A DNA stretch of 19,160 bases from Ruminococcus sp. (GTDB lineage: Bacteria > Bacillota > Clostridia > Oscillospirales > Ruminococcaceae). The first letter of the stretch is position 1. Each line of letters begins with the position of its first letter. The notes beneath the pieces were generated by a model. The model was given only the letters and a program-made list of their open reading frames with translations, made no database searches and was not told where the DNA came from. The position numbers and the translations under genes are program-made. Location of the stretch: the NCBI GenBank assembly GCA_031262625.1, contig JAISHJ010000080.1, positions 1 to 19,160 on the forward strand, written 5' to 3'. Shown one piece after another: positions 14,137 to 19,160 of this stretch.

Positions 14137-17100
14137 ATGGCATTAAGAAGCGATATTAAAAAAGTTTTGGTTATAGGTTCGGGTCCGATTGTAATCGGAC
14201 AGGCTGCGGAATTTGATTATGCGGGGTCGCAGGCTTGCAGGGCTCTTCGTCAGGAAGGGCTTGAAGTTGTACTCATAAATTCAAATCCGGCGACGATTAT
14301 GACCGACAAGAACATGGCGGACAAGGTTTATATTGAGCCGCTTACTCTTGAAGTTATAAAGAAAATTATTAAGATGGAACGCCCCGACAGTCTGCTCTCT
14401 ACTTTGGGCGGGCAGACCTGTCTTACCCTTTCAATGCAGCTTGCAAAGGACGGTTTCCTTGACGAATATGGCGTTAAACTCCTCGGTGCTGACCCGGAGA
14501 CCATACATAAAGCAGAGGACAGGCAAGCCTTCAAGGACACCATGGAGAAGATAGGCGAACCCTGTATACCCTCGAAGGTTGTGGAGACGGTCTCCGATGC
14601 GCTTGAGTATGCAGATAACGAAATCGGCTACCCTGTTATTGTCCGCCCGGCGTTCACCCTCGGCGGAACAGGCGGCGGTATCGCTTATAATCGTGATGAA
14701 CTTCTTGATATTTCTACAAATGGTCTGCGCCTCTCGCCTATTACACAGATTTTAGTTGAGAAATGCATAAGCGGTTGGAAAGAAATTGAGTTTGAAGTAA
14801 TCCGCGATGCTAAGGGGAACGTTATCACCGTCTGCTCAATGGAAAATTTCGACCCTGTCGGAGTACATACCGGGGACAGTATCGTTGTTGCTCCTGCGCT
14901 CACTCTTGCAGATAAAGAATACCAGATGCTCCGCTCCGCCGCACTTAATATTATTACCGAACTTAAGGTTGAGGGCGGCTGTAATGTGCAGTTTGCACTT
15001 GAGCCGGAGTCGTTCCGCTATGCTGTTATAGAAGTTAACCCTCGTGTAAGCCGTTCTTCCGCACTTGCTTCTAAGGCGACAGGCTATCCTATTGCGAAGG
15101 TTGCGGCTAAAATTGCGATCGGCTTCTCGCTTGATGAAATTATAAACGCCGTTACAGGGAAAACCTACGCTTGTTTTGAGCCTACTCTTGACTATGTAGT
15201 ATTAAAATTCCCGAAATGGCCTTTCGATAAATTCGTCTACGCTAAGCGTACTCTCGGTACACAGATGATGGCTACCGGGGAGATTATGGCTATAGGTACA
15301 AGCTTTGAACAGGCTATAATGAAATCCGTGCGGAGTATTGAACTCGGGCTTGACAGCATGAATCTCCCGAAGCTTAAAAGCCTGCCTGATGATGAAATCC
15401 GCGAGCGGCTTACAAATGTCGATGATGAACGCTCTTTCGTGGTTTTTGAAGCCTTAAAGCGCGGGATAACCGTAGACTACATTCACAGCGTAACTATGAT
15501 TGACGAATGGTTCTTATATAAGCTTAATAATCTTGTCGAAATTGAAAGATTAATGGCGGAACGCGAGCTTTCAGATGAACTCTACCTGCAAGCGAAGCAT
15601 TTCGGCTACACCGATGAAGCTATAACTCGTATAAGCGGCGGCAAAGTTATCAAAAATCCGCGCAAAGCCGTTTACAAGATGGTTGACACCTGTGCGGGCG
15701 AATTCATGGCGGAGACACCTTATTTTTACTCGACATATGATGATGAAAACGAAGCGGCGGAATTTAAGGCTTCCCACACCGACCCCAATAAGAAAACGAT
15801 TATCGTTTTCGGCTCCGGTCCTATTCGTATCGGACAGGGTATTGAGTTTGACTACTGCTCTGTTCACTGCGTTTGGGCTCTTAAAGAAATGGGTTATGAT
15901 GCAGTAATCTGCAATAACAATCCCGAGACCGTCTCAACCGATTTTGATACCGGCGACAGGCTCTACTTCGATCCGCTCACAAAAGAAGATGTTGAGTCGC
16001 TCCTCCTTACCGAAAAGCCGTACGGCGTTGTGGTACAGTTCGGCGGACAGACTGCCATTAAGCTTACTAAACACCTTGTGGCGCTCGGCGCGAACATTTT
16101 AGGCACTTCCGCCGACAGTATAGATGCGGCAGAAGACCGCGAACGCTTCGACGAACTCCTAAACAGCTGCGGAATTCCTCGTCCTGAGGGCGGAACGGTT
16201 ATGGAAGTTGAAGAAGCCGTTAAAATTGCCGATAAATTAGGCTACCCCGTTTTAATGCGCCCGTCATATGTCTTGGGCGGACAGAATATGATTATAGCAC
16301 ACTCGGAAGCTGACATCCGCGAATACATGGAAATTATCACTCGCACAAAGCTTGAAAATCCTGTTCTTATCGACAAATATATGATGGGGACGGAAGTTGA
16401 AGTTGATGCTATTTGTGACGGCGTTGACTGCCTTATCCCCGGGATTATGGAACACGTTGAGCGCGCCGGGGTACATTCCGGCGACTCGATAAGCGTTTAC
16501 CCCTCACTCACCCTCACCGAAAAGAGCCGTCAGACCATTCTTTCCTACACAAAAAAGCTTGCGATGGCTTTGAATGTAAGAGGGCTTGTTAACATTCAGT
16601 ATGTAGTATGCGGCGGTGAAGTTTACGTTATCGAAGTTAACCCGCGTTCCTCCCGTACAGTACCCTATATCTCAAAAGTTACCGGCGTTTCTATGGTTGA
16701 TGTTGCGACAAAGATTATGCTCGGAATTACCCTTAAAGAGCAAGGCTATTCAGACGGTTTATATAAAAAGGCTAAATATATCGCGGTAAAAGTTCCTGTC
16801 TTCTCCTTCGGGAAGCTTCATGATGTTGACACGGAACTCGGTCCTGAGATGAAATCTACAGGCGAATGTTTGGGTATCGCTACTGACTACGCGGATGCGG
16901 TATTCAAGGGGCTTGTCGGCGCAGGATATGAGTTTACCAAGGTCGGCGACAGCGTTCTTATCACCGTTCGCGACACCGATAAAAAAGAAGTTGTGTACGT
17001 TGCCGAAAAATTCGAGCGTATGGGCTACAAAATATACGCAACAAGCGGCACAGCAAGCTATCTTAACAAAAACTTTGTCGCCGCAAACACTGTAAAGCGC

Positions 17101-17340
17101 ATCTCCGAAGGTCACCCGAACGTTATGGACCTCCTTGACTCCGGGAGGATTGACTATGTAGTTTCAACCTCTGCTAAAGGGCGCAGTCCCGCTCTCGATT
17201 CGGTAAAAATCCGCCGGAAGACTGTCGAACGCTCAATCTGCTGTATGACTTCTATGGACACCGCAAACGCAGTCTGCGACATACTCCTTATGGGTAAATC
17301 AATCGAAGATATTGAAATGGTAGATATTACTAAAATTTAA
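14137..17340 (+). CDS. carB: Carbamoyl-phosphate synthase large subunit
   Basis: CarB makes carbamoyl phosphate from bicarbonate, ammonia from CarA and two ATP. The 1067-residue product is full length, with two homologous halves. The first starts KKVLVIGSGPIVIGQAAEFDYAG (from about residue 8) and the second KKTIIVFGSGPIRIGQGIEFDY (from about 550). Each has a pre-ATP-grasp fold and an ATP-grasp domain (RPAFTLGGTGGG in the first, RPSYVLGGQNM in the second). An oligomerisation region lies between, and an MGS-like allosteric domain spans about 940-1067, containing YATSGTASYL. That domain usually binds effectors such as UMP. ATG at 14137 has GGAG ten bases upstream. It lies 17 bp after the DUF2442 gene; no frameshift is seen. 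Confidence 0.98.
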   Translation: MALRSDIKKVLVIGSGPIVIGQAAEFDYAGSQACRALRQEGLEVVLINSNPATIMTDKNMADKVYIEPLTLEVIKKIIKMERPDSLLSTLGGQTCLTLSMQLAKDGFLDEYGVKLLGADPETIHKAEDRQAFKDTMEKIGEPCIPSKVVETVSDALEYADNEIGYPVIVRPAFTLGGTGGGIAYNRDELLDISTNGLRLSPITQILVEKCISGWKEIEFEVIRDAKGNVITVCSMENFDPVGVHTGDSIVVAPALTLADKEYQMLRSAALNIITELKVEGGCNVQFALEPESFRYAVIEVNPRVSRSSALASKATGYPIAKVAAKIAIGFSLDEIINAVTGKTYACFEPTLDYVVLKFPKWPFDKFVYAKRTLGTQMMATGEIMAIGTSFEQAIMKSVRSIELGLDSMNLPKLKSLPDDEIRERLTNVDDERSFVVFEALKRGITVDYIHSVTMIDEWFLYKLNNLVEIERLMAERELSDELYLQAKHFGYTDEAITRISGGKVIKNPRKAVYKMVDTCAGEFMAETPYFYSTYDDENEAAEFKASHTDPNKKTIIVFGSGPIRIGQGIEFDYCSVHCVWALKEMGYDAVICNNNPETVSTDFDTGDRLYFDPLTKEDVESLLLTEKPYGVVVQFGGQTAIKLTKHLVALGANILGTSADSIDAAEDRERFDELLNSCGIPRPEGGTVMEVEEAVKIADKLGYPVLMRPSYVLGGQNMIIAHSEADIREYMEIITRTKLENPVLIDKYMMGTEVEVDAICDGVDCLIPGIMEHVERAGVHSGDSISVYPSLTLTEKSRQTILSYTKKLAMALNVRGLVNIQYVVCGGEVYVIEVNPRSSRTVPYISKVTGVSMVDVATKIMLGITLKEQGYSDGLYKKAKYIAVKVPVFSFGKLHDVDTELGPEMKSTGECLGIATDYADAVFKGLVGAGYEFTKVGDSVLITVRDTDKKEVVYVAEKFERMGYKIYATSGTASYLNKNFVAANTVKRISEGHPNVMDLLDSGRIDYVVSTSAKGRSPALDSVKIRRKTVERSICCMTSMDTANAVCDILLMGKSIEDIEMVDITKI

Positions 17341-17354
17341 TATAGGAGCGATTT

Positions 17355-19109
17355 ATGAATATTATCTGCAAGAACTGCGGTTCGGAAGTTGCCCTTCCCG
17401 ACGGGATGAAAGAAGGTTTCTGCGGTAACTGCGGCACTAAAGTTGAAGCGGCTGCGGCTGATGAAAATACTCCGAATAGTATTGAGGATAACGATACTGC
17501 TGCTGAAAACACTCCTGTCGTTGAAGATATTTTTAACACCGTTGATAGTGAAACTACCGTTGAAAACACGGCTTCTGACGTTGAAAATACTTCTAAAAAC
17601 GTTGAAAAAAACGAAACAATCGTTGAAACTTTTGAACCGGAAGCAGATGCTCCTGCTGCCGATATTGCAGATAAAATTTCTGCTAAAGATAAGCTTACAG
17701 GAAAAATCGACGGCGTGATTGCTTCGCTTCCGCCTTCGCTCCGAAATATAAGACTGCTTGCGATTATTACAGCGGTTGTTATTTGCTTAGCTATCGGTTT
17801 TGTTATAGGAATTCTGATAGGCATACTTTCCGGCAACGGCAGCTACAAATCCGCCGAGAGCAAGACCTTCGATGCACTCACGGCTATTAACAATTTCGGC
17901 GGAATTTCCGACGGCTACTCCACCGAATTTGACTTTACATACTCCCTGTCAGAAGATATTAAGGGTATTTACAGTGAGTTCCTTTCGGAAGATACCGACG
18001 AAATCTCCGCAGAAGGCATAATCTCCGTTTTCGGTAACAGTGCTCTCGCCGATATAACCGGACACGCTTTCACTATGGATGCCCGCGCAGTCGGAACCTT
18101 TAACGGCAATGAAGCAACCATCGCTTTTCCCGATGCGACAAGTTACGTTTATTATTATAACTTAAGCGAATCGGATGGCGAAAACATAGTCACTCTCAAT
18201 CAAAACGCCTTTAATAAAACAGTAAAAGCAATTGAAAAGGAATATTTCAAAATTGCCAACCGTTCATACGAGGTTGAAAAAAATGACGAACTCAAAGGCG
18301 GCAAAATTAAGGTAAAAGCCGATAAATATACATTCAAATTCACAAGAGAAGATACTCTGAACTTCGCTCTCTATGCTATCGAACAAGTTCGGAAAAATGA
18401 CAATTTTATGGAATATGTTTCCCAAACTTCTCCGCGTTATAAAGACGGCTATGAAAGCTTTGAAGACGACCTTGACGACCTTGAAAGTATGATTGATGAC
18501 GAACTCTTCGACCTCTCCGATTCCGAGAAAGAAAGCACCTATTTCCGTATGAAGGCTTGGGTCTACAGGGGAAATGTCATCTCCCGCGAAATTGATAACA
18601 TCTATGGTGCAGAAGATGTGGAAATTTCCTACACCTTCCTCGCAAACACCAAAGCCGCCTACATAAAGGCTTCTTTCCGTAATGATTACAATGAAAACAA
18701 AATTACCGGAGACTTATCACGCACAGGCAAATACTGGGACGGCGACCTCAGGCTCAATCTCAACAACGATGACATTTCAGCCAAACTCTCCGTCAAGGAT
18801 ATTACCCTCTCCGGTAAATACCTCACCGGTAAAGCTACCCTCAAAGGAACTTTCGGTTACTCCGACCTCGACATCGACTTCGATTTCAACAAAGCCGACA
18901 ACAGTCAGCAAATCACCATAGATGGTATCCTCAACACCGACGATTTAGGCAGACTTACCCTCACATATAACACCAAAAAAATATCTTCCCTCAAACTCCC
19001 CGTATACGACGAAGAAGACCTAATAGACTACTCCGCCATCTACTCCGACGATGAAACCTACGAAAAAAACCGCGAAATGAACGAGGAACTTCGGGACTAC
19101 TTCTTCTAA
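17355..19109 (+). CDS. Zinc-ribbon protein with one membrane helix and a large beta-rich extracellular domain
   Basis: The 584-residue product is not one I recognise as a named family. It begins with a zinc ribbon: CKNC (5-8) and CGNC (23-26). A low-complexity acidic Asn/Thr/Glu linker (about 31-105) with recurring VENT/VEKN-type units follows, then a basic patch and one strong membrane helix at about 133-159. The rest (160-584) has no further helix or cysteine, alternates polar and hydrophobic residues like a beta-sheet protein, and contains an acidic helical insert (about 370-395, DDLDDLESMIDDELFDLSD). Orientation is presumably zinc ribbon inside and C-terminus outside. Such zinc-ribbon anchored proteins are frequent in Clostridia. 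ATG at 17355 follows TAGGAGCG, 14 bp after carB, so it is probably cotranscribed; a pyrimidine role is not implied. Confidence 0.85.
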   Translation: MNIICKNCGSEVALPDGMKEGFCGNCGTKVEAAAADENTPNSIEDNDTAAENTPVVEDIFNTVDSETTVENTASDVENTSKNVEKNETIVETFEPEADAPAADIADKISAKDKLTGKIDGVIASLPPSLRNIRLLAIITAVVICLAIGFVIGILIGILSGNGSYKSAESKTFDALTAINNFGGISDGYSTEFDFTYSLSEDIKGIYSEFLSEDTDEISAEGIISVFGNSALADITGHAFTMDARAVGTFNGNEATIAFPDATSYVYYYNLSESDGENIVTLNQNAFNKTVKAIEKEYFKIANRSYEVEKNDELKGGKIKVKADKYTFKFTREDTLNFALYAIEQVRKNDNFMEYVSQTSPRYKDGYESFEDDLDDLESMIDDELFDLSDSEKESTYFRMKAWVYRGNVISREIDNIYGAEDVEISYTFLANTKAAYIKASFRNDYNENKITGDLSRTGKYWDGDLRLNLNNDDISAKLSVKDITLSGKYLTGKATLKGTFGYSDLDIDFDFNKADNSQQITIDGILNTDDLGRLTLTYNTKKISSLKLPVYDEEDLIDYSAIYSDDETYEKNREMNEELRDYFF

Positions 19110-19117
19110 GGTACGTT

Positions 19118-19157
19118 GGGGGAGGGGAGGAGCGGTGACCCGCCCCTCCCCCTCCCC
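19118..19157. other. GC-rich hairpin with a G-quadruplex motif on the minus strand
   Basis: Immediately after the last gene, a G-rich arm (19118-19135) and a C-rich arm (19139-19157) can pair across a TGA loop with a small offset. The C-rich arm is CCC-G-CCCC-T-CCCCC-T-CCCC, so the minus strand reads four G-runs of 3-5 with single-base loops, the canonical tight G-quadruplex pattern. No T-run follows within the window. It may terminate or stabilise the operon's 3' end. The base composition is very unlike the rest of the window. Confidence 0.7.
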
Positions 19158-19160
19158 AGT

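Overview
The window looks like a chromosomal segment from a low-to-moderate GC Firmicute of class Clostridia, most likely an Oscillospiraceae/Ruminococcus-type gut bacterium. The evidence is the ylxM-ffh-rpsP-khpA block, the fusion of IspH to ribosomal protein S1 (a clostridial arrangement), a DUF6106-type membrane protein, Gram-positive Shine-Dalgarno sites and near-perfect sigma-A promoters. There are no rRNA or tRNA genes, no prophage, no transposase and no CRISPR array. Most of the window is core housekeeping sequence.

Minus strand, 1-3208: one operon read right to left from a consensus promoter at 3248-3276. It encodes ylxM, ffh (TTG start), an unrecognised 63-residue membrane peptide overlapping ffh by ATGA, rpsP, khpA and secG, followed by the first 22 codons of another gene at the window edge. 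The theme is co-translational export (SRP GTPase, its YlxM partner, SecG) together with ribosome and RNA-binding proteins. The secG-to-next-gene gap holds a 58-bp tandem repeat and two hairpins.

Plus strand, 3350-4497: a promoter and a DUF6106-like membrane protein, whose stop codon is completed by the first base of a 163-bp element with perfect 17-bp terminal inverted repeats. The element can fold end to end into one hairpin. A short AcpS-like protein follows that has lost both expected metal ligands.

Plus strand, 4615-10232: a phosphoglucomutase, a membrane-anchored VanY-type D,D-carboxypeptidase, a PlsC acyltransferase with an odd Gly/Ser/Thr/Asp-rich tail, and the IspH-S1 fusion (ATGA overlap with plsC). 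These join sugar-phosphate, cell-wall, phospholipid, isoprenoid and translation functions. A hairpin terminator closes the block.

Plus strand, 10282-19109: a consensus extended -10 promoter with a leader of about 24 nt drives pyrimidine genes: pyrC (short form), pyrF, carA, a DUF4160-DUF2442 pair, carB, then a zinc-ribbon membrane-anchored protein. The DUF pair sits between the two carbamoyl-phosphate synthetase subunit genes, joined by TAATG start/stop overlaps, so it is built into the operon. The window ends in a very GC-rich hairpin with a canonical G-quadruplex motif on the minus strand.

The least explained items are the 163-bp hairpin element, the ligand-less AcpS paralogue, the DUF4160-DUF2442 pair inside carAB, the 63-residue membrane peptide coupled to ffh, and the 58-bp repeat. 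No complete new system is obvious; these are leads.
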